A stretch of DNA of 64,000 bases from Morinoia aosen. Its lineage: Eukaryota > Arthropoda > Malacostraca > Amphipoda > Talitridae. The notes under the pieces are model-generated. The model saw only the letters and a program-made list of their open reading frames with translations. It ran no database searches and was not told the DNA's origin. The DNA lies in assembly GCA_030386875.1 (NCBI GenBank), contig CM059580.1:3190838-3254837 (forward strand), given 5' to 3'. A program made the position numbers and the translations under genes. Below, piece after piece: positions 54,583-64,000 of this stretch (positions within the stretch are counted from its first letter, which is position 1; every line of letters starts with the position of its first letter).

Positions 54583-54892
54583 ATCGCTGGCTGCCACCAG
54601 ATGGCAGTGTGACAAAAATGTCGAGTTGTAGACGCTCTTTCTTCCTAACTTGCTTCATTCTTTAACTCGTTTTTCGCCTTATCTTTATCTTTCGTAGTGA
54701 CCATCTGCTAATATTTTCGTCTCTTTCCGTTGGGTTACTATTTTAATGTTATGTGCTGATTTTATTTAGTAAAATAGGCACTTTGTGTACTTGCTAAGCT
54801 ATTTCCAGATTTTTCGTTTCTTAAACTTCTGTTTTGTGTAGTTTTAGAGTCATCCATATAATTATCTTTTGTTATAGTTGATTTTTTTACGC
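54583..54892. other. Spacer, nothing recognised
   Basis: No feature. Confidence 0.5.
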
Positions 54893-55179
54893 AATGAGGA
54901 TCCAAGCTGGCAGTTAGGTAGGCCTTCTTTGTGTAGAAATAGAATAGGTTTTTGTTTTGTTACGGACCATCTTTTTTCGGTTGACTGCTGTCCTGTTTTT
55001 CAGCACCTATTGCTTTCTTCTTCTACTTTTGTCTTGTTTCATGAACTTCTTTCTTAGCTTACTGTTTCTGTGCACCTTGTGCGTAGATTCCGCGTTCCCT
55101 TGACTCCATACTAAATGGTGCCTTCCTCTTTCCTCTCTTAGAACATCTTTGTCGTGGTTCAGGGTGGCCAAAACTTTCT

Positions 55180-55256
<77 letters not shown>

Positions 55257-55272
55257 TATAATAATAATAATT
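54893..55272 (+). repeat. R1 copy (5'-truncated) with long (TAA)n tail
   Basis: Starts at GATCCAAGCTGGCAGTTAGG, keeps the consensus middle and ends at about 55,180. A (TAA)n microsatellite of about 85 bp follows directly. Confidence 0.85.
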
Positions 55273-55499
55273 GTTTCAACGAAATTCAAACGGGCTTTGA
55301 CATGGTGGCGTATTAGTATCGGTACTGTCCTTGGTGATCTTGAAACGAAGCTAGTTGGACTTAAAGCTCTACTAAAGGTATCCTTGCTTTCTTCAATCCT
55401 AGCTCCTTTGAGGTCGGTTGGAATTTCAGAACGGGTATAGAAAGTTAATTTCTGTACCTTTCTCCTTATCCACCTTGTGTAGCTTTCTTATATGTTTTT
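55273..55499. other. Spacer
   Basis: Nothing recognised. Confidence 0.5.
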
Positions 55500-55868
55500 C
55501 CATCTCAGGGGGACACAACTATTGTATCTATGGGAATTGGCGCTCCCAGGGGAAAAATGTGAGGGCCCGAGCTGAGAGTTAGGTAGGCCTTCATTTTGTT
55601 GAAATAAAATGTTTTTTGTTATGTTAAGGACCACCTTTTTTCGGTTCACTGCTGTCCTGTTTTTCAGCACCTCTGACTTTCTTCTTCAACTTCTATCTTA
55701 TTTCATGAACTTCTTTCCCATCTTACTGTTTCTGTGCCCTTTCTGCATAGATTCCTCATTTTCTTATCTCCATACTAAATGGTGCCTTCCTCCTTCCTCT
55801 CTTCGATACGCTCTGTTTTTGCAGCGGTTAGGGAGGCTTAAACTAACTTATAATCTAATCTAATCTTA
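55500..55868 (+). repeat. R1 dispersed repeat, full-length copy
   Basis: 5' hairpin boxes (CATCTCAGGGGG, ACAACTATTGTATC, GGGAATTGGCGCTCCC) and the tail ATAATCTAATCTAATC. Only about 320 bp separate it from the previous R1 copy, in the same orientation. Confidence 0.88.
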
Positions 55869-56590
55869 TATGTTTTTTGGTGGACCAGTTCTTGCAAGGG
55901 TTGTAGTTATGTGACCTAACTTTTTATACGTTACCATTGTTTTCTACAGTATTTAGTGGTAGATTCATTTTTTGCATACTAAGGCAATATCGATGTTTTT
56001 TTGCAATGTTAAGTAATTTTATTGCGCATAACGTTTGATAATTTTTTAGGTTGTGCTGTTTTTCAATTGCACTCTCCAGATTGAACTTCTATGAGTTAGT
56101 TAGACAACAAAACGAAATTATTTTGGTATCTATTTAGTGCATTTTTAATTGGTCGGTCGTTCAAAATAAAAATTTTTTTTTTCTGAAAATCTATTTTTTT
56201 ATACAACTTGAAAAATAATTTTTTTTATGAAACTTGAAAAATTAAAAATTTCCATGAATCATTGGAAATTAAAATTTCTATAAAACTTGAATATTAAAAT
56301 GGTAATAGTGCCATGTGTCTGATACTTTCGAGTGGGATAATTTTTTGATTTTAATCAATATTATATTTCACCACTGATATCCTACTTGTTTCATGTACTA
56401 GTGTAAAAACTATACAGGATAACGCTGACCATGTATTAGGTGAAATTGTACATAATACTGGCCAAGTATTAGGTGAAATTGTACATAATACTGGCAAAGT
56501 ATTAATACTGACAATTAATCACTAAAACTTAAGTAATTACGAAAATTGTAATTATCCTCAAATATAGTTTGTCACTTTATACAAAGTGTC

Positions 56591-56635
<45 letters not shown>

Positions 56636-56731
56636 ATGATCTTGAAATTTAATAATGTGTGTCTATGTTACTTTAAGAAGAGAATAAAAGTCAGATATAT
56701 TTACTCAACTTAAATCCCTTTTAAGTGAAGC
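55869..56731. other. AT-rich spacer with TA microsatellite
   Basis: A direct duplicate of AAGTATTAGGTGAAATTGTA lies at about 56,430-56,500. (TA)n at 56,597-56,632. No gene. Confidence 0.6.
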
Positions 56732-58303
56732 TCAACACTTCGAAAGCAGCGTGGGTCACCGGTGGCCACGGAAATTATTTTCATAATTATGCTGACCGAC
56801 CAGTAGTCACAAACTCAGTTTTCTAAAATACTTTATCAAAGCTAAATGAAGGCACGACACGATCTATTTAACGCTCGATATAAAAAAATGAAATATAATC
56901 TAATTCCAGTTAGATACTTGAATTTTCTGTTGAACTTATAAAAAACGAAAAAACTGAAATAAAAATTGAGTCATGTGCCCTTAATCAGTGAGTACATTTT
57001 TCTGAGACACTATGTCTATATGATGGGAGTCTGCTGATAAGTAAAGCTGAGATCTGGCGCAAGTTTAGCGTAAGAGATGCGGGTGTGTGTCTGCAGTTAC
57101 CCTTGTTTACCTCGCAGCTGGGTATTTATAGAGGCTTATTCCTGTCGCACTCATCACACTCACCACACGCACCACACACACCCACACACACACACACACC
57201 ACCCACCACACACCACCCACCCACACACACACATACACCACACACCACACACTACACACCACACAGGTGTGTGTGTGTTTGTGGCCAGAATGGCCAGAAT
57301 TAGACACGGTGTATCGAGCGCATACTTCTGCCGTGCGATCGCATATGTATGCAACATATATTTATGATACAAGAAGTTTTTTTAGATACATGACCCGATA
57401 AAATACCTAATCTTTATATATATATTTTAAATTTTAAAAACTCATCTTTGATTAAACTCATTTTTTGACAAAAACTCATTTTTTTTTTCGAAAGAAAAAA
57501 ATCCTCAACTTATGGTACAATGCACGGATTCTCGGAAACAAAACTGCAGTAGAATTTTTGAATTTATATCTTTAATTTGGTTCATACGTATTCATGATGC
57601 AACAGTCAAAATAAGAATCAAAGTACACAGTGAAATTCATCCTGCTTTGAAACTGCCGCCATGATGACGAACTGGACAAAGGAACAATGAGCTCTAACGG
57701 ACTACTCTAATGGAAGGAGCATTGTTGAACCCACGGTAGAGGAAACAAGATAGGTTCAAACCAGTTTTTTGTTGACGGTGTGGTTCTGCTGACGTCACGG
57801 CAACGAACCAATAGCAGCGCTCATACTGCGTCTGGTAGCACTGCTACCCCCAAATCTGGCTCCACTATTGGCCTAACGACATGGCGTTTTGGTGACGTCA
57901 TAAAGTTTGTTTGAAATAAAGCCTTTCTATTGGCTAGCCGAACAAGAGGTGTATTTTCTCCTATAGAAACGACCCTACCTTGTTTCCTCCACCGTGGTCG
58001 AACCCCAGCAAAGTTTCAGGAGAGAGGATAACTTGCGAAGTTCTGGTGGGTAGGACAACGAGTAATCATTAACATTTAAAATCACGCTAAGTGCAGAGGA
58101 TTGAACTGAAGTTCAATATTCAATGTGAATTAGAGTTGTTTTGAAAGATCAATTTTGAAAATAAAGAACTTCAGATTGGTCGTGCCTTCATTTAGCTTTG
58201 ATTAAGTATTTATGGAAATTGTGTTTGTGACCACTGGTCGGTCTGCAGCGTTGTGAAAATCCTTCCGTGTACCACCGGGGGCCCACGTTGCACTCAAAGT
58301 ATA
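56732..58303. mobile_element. piggyBac-like non-autonomous element (1.57 kb) carrying a nested MITE
   Basis: Left end TCAACACTTCGAAAGCAGCG then GTCACCGGTGG. The right end is its complement, CCACCGGGGGCCCACGTTGC then ACTCAAAGTATAA. The sub-terminal 110 bp are inverted between ends and match the 39,757-40,265 element (GACCGACCAGTAGTCACAAA, ATCAAAGCTAAATGAAGGCA). The interior has no transposase. It contains a CA-rich tract (57,150-57,265) and CRE-MITE copy 3. TTAA sites have decayed to TCAA and TTAT-like sequence. Confidence 0.65.
57731..57997. mobile_element. CRE-MITE, copy 3 (nested)
   Basis: Ends CCACGGTAGAGGAAACAAG and TTGTTTCCTCCACCGTGG. TGACGTCA at about 57,791 and 57,893. Inserted inside the piggyBac-like element, so it is younger than that element. 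Confidence 0.88.
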
Positions 58304-58329
58304 AAGGTTGCTGATTGTGTATTTGTTTC

Positions 58330-58633
58330 TCAGGGGGGACTGTGAGGTCCCGAGCTGAGGGTGAGGTAGGCCTTCCTTGTGTAGAAATAGAATAGGTTTT
58401 TGTTTTGTTACGGACCATCTTTTTTCGGTTGACTGCTGTCCTGTTTTTCAGCACCTATTGCTTTCTTCTTCTACTTTTGTCTTGTTTCATGAACTTCTTT
58501 CCTGACTTTCTGGGGGGACACCACGTGCATAGATTCCCCGTTCCCTCAACTCCGCACTAAATGGTACCTTCCTCCTTCCTCTCTTTGAAAGTCCTACGTT
58601 ACGGCAACGGGGACTAAGACTAACATATAATCG
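58330..58633 (+). repeat. R1 copy with altered middle
   Basis: Begins at CTCAGGGGGGACTGTGAGGT, lacking the second hairpin. After TTTCATGAACTTCTTTC it switches to CTGACTTTCTGGGGGGACAC, the signature of the expanded subfamily, then returns to the common 3' end. It looks like a recombinant or intermediate between the two R1 types. Confidence 0.8.
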
Positions 58634-59384
58634 TTAATAAATCAATCACACATGGTAAACATAAGCCTCATCTGTATTTCATAGCATTTTAGCCCGTATG
58701 CTAATAACAATAAAGTCGATAATCGCACGCTGGCAATTCGCCCAATAAGCCCTTGTATTTCCCTAGCAAATCGCGGCCTTCTCGTATTGGTTTAATTAAC
58801 AAAAGAATGAGGGAAGCTCCGCTGCCAAATGAATGGAAATTAGAAACGCAGCGTCCCTATTGGTCAGTTGTAATACGATCTGCGACGTTGCCACGCTTCC
58901 GTCCGTCCTCGACATTTGGCACATTTGGCACCCATCGCATACTGACCAACCGCTTCGGTGCTGCTGTTGTTGCTGTTGATACTGTTGCTGTTATTATTGA
59001 TTCATAGATTTTCTCCCCCGTTATTTTCTGACAATTACCTAACGGAAAACCTTTTGAAAGAGCTTATACGTCACGGAAATTTAAGGGTTACTTTTTTTTG
59101 ACGAAAAAAAAAGAGTTTTCAATAAGGTAGGTAATGCTTAAATTTTGTCTAGGAAAAATTGACAGTTAAATACTGTAAGCTCTGATAGGCCTAAGGCTTG
59201 ACACGGGATAGGATAATAGAATGTTTATAATAGGACGTAAATTTGAATTAATTAAATTTGAAATAGTACTTACAGAATACAGGCGAGGAAAGGGCAGAAA
59301 ATAGTGGTGGCTTGCTTTTTTTTCATAGGCCTATGTGATATTTAAAAATTTGAGACGGAGCGACGTTGGTTTAACGAATGTTTA
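58634..59384. other. Spacer, nothing recognised
   Basis: No feature with support. An 84-codon frame at 58,753 lacks any family resemblance. Confidence 0.5.
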
Positions 59385-60517
59385 TTTTGTGTGTATGTAT
59401 ATCGTGCATGTATATCGTACATGGATATCGTACATGGATATCGTACATGTATATCGTGCATGTATATCGTACATGTATATCGTACATGGATATCGTGCAT
59501 GTATATCGTACATGAATATCGTACATGGATATCGTGCATGGATATCGTGCATGGATATCGTGCATGGATATCGTGCATGGATATCGTGCATGGATATCGT
59601 ACATGGATATCGTACATGGATATCGTACATGGACATCGTACATGGATATCGTGCATGGATACCGTGCATGGATATCGTGCATGGATATCGTGCATGGATA
59701 TCGTGCATGGATATCGTACATGGATATCGTACATGGATATCGTACATGGATATCGTACATGGATATCGTACATGGATATCGTGCATGGATATCGTGCATG
59801 TATATCGTGCATGGATATCGTGCATGGATATCGTACATGGATATCGTGCATGGATATCGTGCATGGATATCGTGCATGGATATCGTTCATGGATATCGTA
59901 CATGTATATCGTACATGGATATCGTACATGGATATCGTACATGGATATCGTACATGGATATCGTACATGGATATCGTACATGGATATCGTGCATGGATAT
60001 CGTACATGGATATCGTACATGGATATCGTACATGGATATCAAACATGGATATCGTACATGGATATCGTGCATGTATATCGTGCATGTATATCGTACATGT
60101 ATATCGTACATGGATATCGTACATGGATATCGTACATGGATATCGTACATGGATATCGTGCATGGATATCGTGCATGGATATCGTGCATGGATATCGTAC
60201 ATGGATATTGTACATGTATATCGTACATGTATATCGTACATGTATATCGTGCATGGATATCGTGCATGGATATCGTGCATGGATATCGTGCATGGATATC
60301 GTGCATGGATATCGTGCATGGATATCGTGCATGGATATCGTGCATGGATATCGTGCATGGATATCGTGCATGGATATCGTGCATGGATATCGTGCATGGA
60401 TATCGTACATGGATATCGTACATGGACATCGTACATGGACATCGTACATGGACATCGTACATGGACATCGTACATGGACATCGTACATGGATATCGTACC
60501 TGGATATCGAACACAGA
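59385..60517. repeat. 13-bp CATGGATATCGTA minisatellite, about 87 copies
   Basis: Units CATGGATATCGTA and CATGGATATCGTG, with CATGTATATCG and CATGGACATCG variants in blocks. A 13-bp period without stops leaves frames open on both strands. GATATC and (G)CATG(C) palindromes recur in every unit. Confidence 0.97.
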
Positions 60518-60986
60518 TATTATTGAGATATATAAACAGAAGAAAAGAACTAGTGTTTTCTACCGTGTAATGTGTCCATAAAAAACTGAACAAACAAAAA
60601 CATTATTTTTATATAAAAATTTTTGTAGGCGAGTGTAGTATTGAATCATACTAGTCTTTTCTTCAGATTTACATGTTTATTGAACTGAAATGCCAAAAAT
60701 CATTTGTTATATAGCAGTTTATATTGAACAAACGTTTTTTCTGTAGGATATCATAGAATAAGAAAGAAGATAAACACAGCGTTGAGATATAAAATCTACG
60801 GAATTTACTCCGAGCATTTAACTTACTCCTAGGGAGACGATGTGGAGTATGTTGTCTGTGTAACTAATTTCTTGTAATAATAAATATAACATATTAAAAA
60901 TATAAATAAATATAAATATCATGAAACTAGAGGGAATTAAAAGTAATGTAAGAAGTTCATTTTAAGAATTTTCTTGATTTAATACG
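60518..60986. other. AT-rich spacer
   Basis: Nothing recognised. Confidence 0.5.
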
Positions 60987-61348
60987 CCCCTCAGGGGAAT
61001 ACAACTATTGTACCTATGGGAATTGGTGCTCCCAGGGGGACTATGTGAGGTCCCGAGCTAATCTTTAGGTAGGCCTTCCTTGTGCTGAAATGGATTAGGT
61101 TTTTTGTTGTGTTGTCACGGACCATTTTTTTCCTGTTGACTGCTGTCCTGTTTTTCAGCACCTATTGCTTTCTTCTTCTACTTTTGTCTTGTTTCATGAA
61201 CTTCTTTCTTAGCTTACTGTTTCTGTGCCCCTTTTGTGTTGATTTTACGTTAATTTAACTCTGTCCTAAAAGGTGCCTTATTTCATCCTCTGTTTGGAAC
61301 GCCTGTACTGCGGTCAGGGAGGCTTAAACTAACCTATCAAGTTTAATA
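60987..61348 (+). repeat. R1 dispersed repeat, full-length copy
   Basis: 5' boxes CCCCTCAGGGG, ACAACTATTGTACC, GGGAATTGGTGCTCCC. The middle contains TGTTGTCACGGACC, and it ends GAGGCTTAAACTAACCTATC. Confidence 0.87.
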
Positions 61349-61522
61349 AGCCCGTCTCCATAATACAGAATTACCTCAATAAATTGGAACAAGATCAAAG
61401 CAAATTTTTTCTTCGATAATAGTGAGAGACCAGTAATGGTGAAAGTAATTGTGAAGTACTTCACTTATCTGCAGTTTGAAAATAGAATTGATGTTTTCCG
61501 CTGGTTATCAGTGAAAGTTGGG

Positions 61523-61854
61523 TGTAAAAGTCTGCAACTATGTTATCACTGAAAGTTTTTTGTCAGCATCTGCAAAATATACAATTTTGCCCTGCGTTAT
61601 TTCTAAAAGTGAAAATAATGAAAGAAAAGCGAACAAATAAGCAAGCTCGCTCAGAGACCAGCCAGATCGGCATGTGCGGCCATCTCTGCACATGTCTGTA
61701 TTCCGCGTCGTTCTGTATCTGTACGTCACTTATATAAAGGCTGCTAATGTCGAAGCCAGTTGCTCAATCCCTCAACATCTCGCCTTCTGTCAACATCTAG
61801 CTAAATAAACTCCGCGCCAAGCTCACAAGTGTTTCCTGTTCACCTGCACGTACA
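61523..61854 (+). mobile_element. 5' LTR of an LTR retrotransposon (left boundary tentative)
   Basis: A TATA box TATATAAA (61,731-61,738) is followed by AATAAA (61,804-61,809), and the LTR ends in ...CACGTACA at 61,854. The left edge is a guess: TGTAAAAGTCTGC at 61,523 would pair TGTA with the terminal TACA. The partner LTR lies beyond the window, so the boundary cannot be checked here. Confidence 0.5.
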
Positions 61855-61856
61855 TT

Positions 61857-61875
61857 TGGTGGCACAGCATGTGGT
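61857..61875 (+). other. Primer-binding-site-like sequence
   Basis: TGGTGGCACAGCATGTGG begins two bases after the LTR end, as a tRNA primer-binding site would (TGG pairs with the CCA end). I cannot name the tRNA. Confidence 0.5.
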
Positions 61876-63284
61876 GAACTCAACCCACGTTCGTGAACTC
61901 ATAAGTGATAACTGAAGATCAAAGGCTCCGTGAAAATAGTTTTGAACAGTATAAAATCCAAATGTGTTCCAGCGAAAACAACCAGCTCTGGCAGCCTCAA
62001 CAAACAGTTATTGTGTTTGGAATCACCATCTCTAGAGAATTGTTGACGGAAGCTTACTGTAGATTTACAGTATTTCTTAATTTATACTCACCACTTCGTA
62101 CAAAAATTTTGGTCTACGAGTGTGAAAACGACACTATCGAATTCGTTTTTCAAGTCAAAATTGCAGCGTTCCCAGCGTCAACCATTGAGTGAATTCTACA
62201 TCTACAATTCTACAAGAAGTGAATTCTAAATCTACAAGTGCTAAAAACAATTTTATTAAGTGGAGATACATTATTACGATTGCACCAAAAACAGTAGCAG
62301 TGGCTGTAGCAGTGAAGTGAAACGTACTTTCATTTTACAAAGTGTAATTTCTTCACGTGGTGCACAGTAAACGCAGTATAATCTTGCTGTACCAGCCGAC
62401 AGCACCACAGCATCAAAGCATCCCGTCATTGCTGCAGGAGACGCTGTCAGCGTGTTCGCGTGTTCAGCGTGTCAGCGTGTTCGGCTGTCTTCAGTGTTCA
62501 CAGTTAAGTCCTTTGTGGAAAAATTTTTTTTTGCTTTGTTTAGTGCTATCTCGCTCTGTCCCGAGCAGCTAGTCTCTTTTTGTGGCACTTATTGCCGTGG
62601 TTTTTTTTCTTACCACGCCCGCTCCCTGTACAGCTGAAAGCGCTGAGTCGCAGTAGGTTGCAGTTGCATTCAAAATCAGTTACACTCTGAGCACTGTGAG
62701 AGAGACACGTATGTCCACCGTATCTGGAACGTAGCTGGATACCAGTTTTTCACCTCAAATTGCATCGTAAGTGGCAAATTTTACTCTTTAGTGAATAGGA
62801 GTGTCAGTAGAGGTGTCTGAATCACTTTGATTTCAAAGTTTGAAGCATTAATTGATAGAAATTCACGTTTTTGCTGTTGCTGTAGAGCGGCAATATTTTT
62901 TTCTTCTTTTGACGCCTGGTAGAAATCTGTTCGTGAGTTGAAGCAGTCACGTGTGGACTGAGTATTATTGTTGACCATCTTAACCGTATAATTGTGCTGC
63001 TAAAAATTTTAATTTGCAGGATTAGGGCCGCTAATTCTTTATATTCATTGGAAGTTGGGGATAACGAACTGTTTTTTTTGCTATGGTTCTTCAATGTGTG
63101 TGATTAATTAATTTTGTGTGTTCTAACTGCTTTTACGTTGGTTATTACCATTCTAACTGTTTTTAAGGGTGGTTATTATCATTCTCGGTGTACGATATTA
63201 ATTTTTAAGGGAATTTTAAGTGAATTTTGGTAGTGAATTGTTAATTGTTAGTACAATAGGACATTTTTCGAAGAAACACGACAT
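61876..63284 (+). other. Long untranslated leader of the LTR element
   Basis: About 1.4 kb without a convincing gene. Short frames (for example 61,905-62,192) start without ATG. AT-rich and T-rich runs, with TTCAGCGTGTCAGCGTGTTC short repeats at 62,440-62,490. Confidence 0.5.
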
Positions 63285-64000
63285 ATGTCGGATTTCTCTG
63301 ATTCCTTGGACAGTGAGGACGAAGTAGTACGAACAAAACCTACTGTAACTAAATACGGAAGAGTGAGTAACCCAGTAGTCAGCAAGATGACGACTCCTAA
63401 CACAGCGGCAGGGCCTAGTGTTCCTAGTAATGTTAACACGACACAGCTTGCACGTGATATTGCTGCAAATATAGTTGTGCCTCCTGTCGGAACGATAATG
63501 ACGAACGCTGAGCTTCCCATATTCAGGGGAAGAAGACGAGTCCATGATGGGGAGTTCCTAGAGAATAAGACATTTTCGACACATATTCAAAATCTTAAGG
63601 CCTATATGAGCCTATTACCAGATGCCACTAGTGATGAGCGTAGAAAGGAATTTTTGGTACGTTCTGCAAACAAGAACATCGGTGACTTCAATAGTGTAGT
63701 AACTAAGCTAGTTAACGCGGACTTGAATTATTCTTTCGATCAGGTCGTTCAAATACTTGAGGACATTTACGTCTCGAAAGGAGAAAAGAGTATCCATGCA
63801 TTGGCTTGCGATCTCAACGAGTTAAAATTAGTTAAAAATAATGCACTTGCTGCTCAGATCGTGAACGCATTTTCAAAAATAAGGAAGCTAACAGAGAGTA
63901 TTCTTAGTTCAAACTCACTCGGATGGCAGCGCCACGCTTATTTCCAGAACTGCACCACGCAGGCTGAATTAAAAAAATTCGTAGGCGACAGCATGTCGTA
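63285..64000 (+). CDS. gag-like protein of an LTR retrotransposon, 5' part (238 codons, open at the edge)
   Basis: The ATG at 63,285 opens MSDFSDSLDSEDEVVRTKP and stays open to the window end. The first 80 residues are polar and disordered. From about residue 85 (LPIFRGRRRVHDGEFLENKT) the sequence becomes helical, with FSTHIQNLKAYMSLLPDATS, a VRSANKNIGDFNSVVTKLVN stretch, an IYVSKGEKSIHALACDLNEL helix and SLGWQRHAYFQNC. This resembles the capsid part of retrotransposon gag proteins (F..HI..L..Y...LP...DE...FL). No zinc knuckle or protease is reached. The position, downstream of LTR, primer-binding site and leader, supports gag. I cannot separate Ty3/gypsy from BEL/Pao on this fragment. There are no stops or frameshifts in the visible part. 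Confidence 0.72.
   Translation, partial: MSDFSDSLDSEDEVVRTKPTVTKYGRVSNPVVSKMTTPNTAAGPSVPSNVNTTQLARDIAANIVVPPVGTIMTNAELPIFRGRRRVHDGEFLENKTFSTHIQNLKAYMSLLPDATSDERRKEFLVRSANKNIGDFNSVVTKLVNADLNYSFDQVVQILEDIYVSKGEKSIHALACDLNELKLVKNNALAAQIVNAFSKIRKLTESILSSNSLGWQRHAYFQNCTTQAELKKFVGDSMS

Noticed and set aside
51861..54665. Frames up to 873 codons, Cys-Val-rich on the minus strand, resembling a cysteine-rich protein
   Set aside because: Product of a 22-bp CA/TG minisatellite; three minus frames give near-identical peptides shifted in phase.
58753..59007. 84-codon frame
   Set aside because: Short, no similarity, ends in a GTTGCTGTT repeat-like stretch.
61905..62192. 95-codon frame in the LTR element leader
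   Set aside because: Begins without ATG, no similarity, precedes the clear gag-like ATG by 1.1 kb.

Overview
The window is eukaryotic, almost certainly arthropod, nuclear DNA. The evidence is spliced exons with GT-AG borders, a Tc1/mariner-type transposon, several MITE and SINE-like families, an LTR retrotransposon, and exons of the muscle giant protein Unc-89/obscurin. I cannot name the species. A repeat-rich insect with a large genome or a crustacean would fit. About half of the sequence is tandem minisatellite with unit lengths of 12 to 46 bp. Nearly all the very long open frames seen here, on both strands, are by-products of those arrays and not genes. || Layout. 1-14,270 is non-coding: minisatellites (33, 20, 24, about 14 and 21 bp units), a foldback MITE (about 6,062-6,757), an intact mariner-like transposon with perfect 170-bp inverted repeats (6,845-8,338), and a minus-strand tRNA-derived SINE head (about 9,573-9,634). 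14,274-16,679 is one large 3'-terminal coding exon (801 codons) of a Ser/Arg/Tyr-rich protein I do not recognise. 16,680-26,850 is its 3' flank plus more arrays, including a 4.1-kb satellite with a conserved TGCAGACACGATT core. || 26,855-41,684 holds seven plus-strand exons (945 coding bases in 14.8 kb) that I assign to unc-89: an SH3 domain, a proline-rich linker and the first part of a Dbl-homology RhoGEF domain. The reading phase is compatible across all seven. Exon E to exon F restores an FHKNV core and exon F to exon G restores TFLRL-ERDF, both typical of the Unc-89 DH domain. The rest of the DH domain and everything after it lie beyond the right edge, so the intron after the last visible exon exceeds 22 kb. 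|| 41,685-61,350 is that intron or flank: arrays of 30, 14, 22 and 13 bp units, three copies of a CRE-bearing MITE across the window, piggyBac-like TTAA elements, and many copies of a dispersed repeat family called R1 here. 61,350-64,000 is the 5' part of an LTR retrotransposon, with LTR, primer-binding-site-like sequence, long leader and an open gag-like frame running off the end. || The most unusual pattern is that the minisatellites filling the unc-89 introns begin at, or contain, the 5' splice sites. The array after exon C repeats the exon/intron junction itself (exonic ACTTCCG plus GTGAGTGG) about 35 times, and the arrays after exons B, D, E and G also start at the donor. The introns look as if they grew by tandem duplication seeded at splice donors. 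A second point is that an exon with symmetric phase (2-2) sits between the two halves of the SH3 domain. It could be a cassette exon or a sign of local misassembly.
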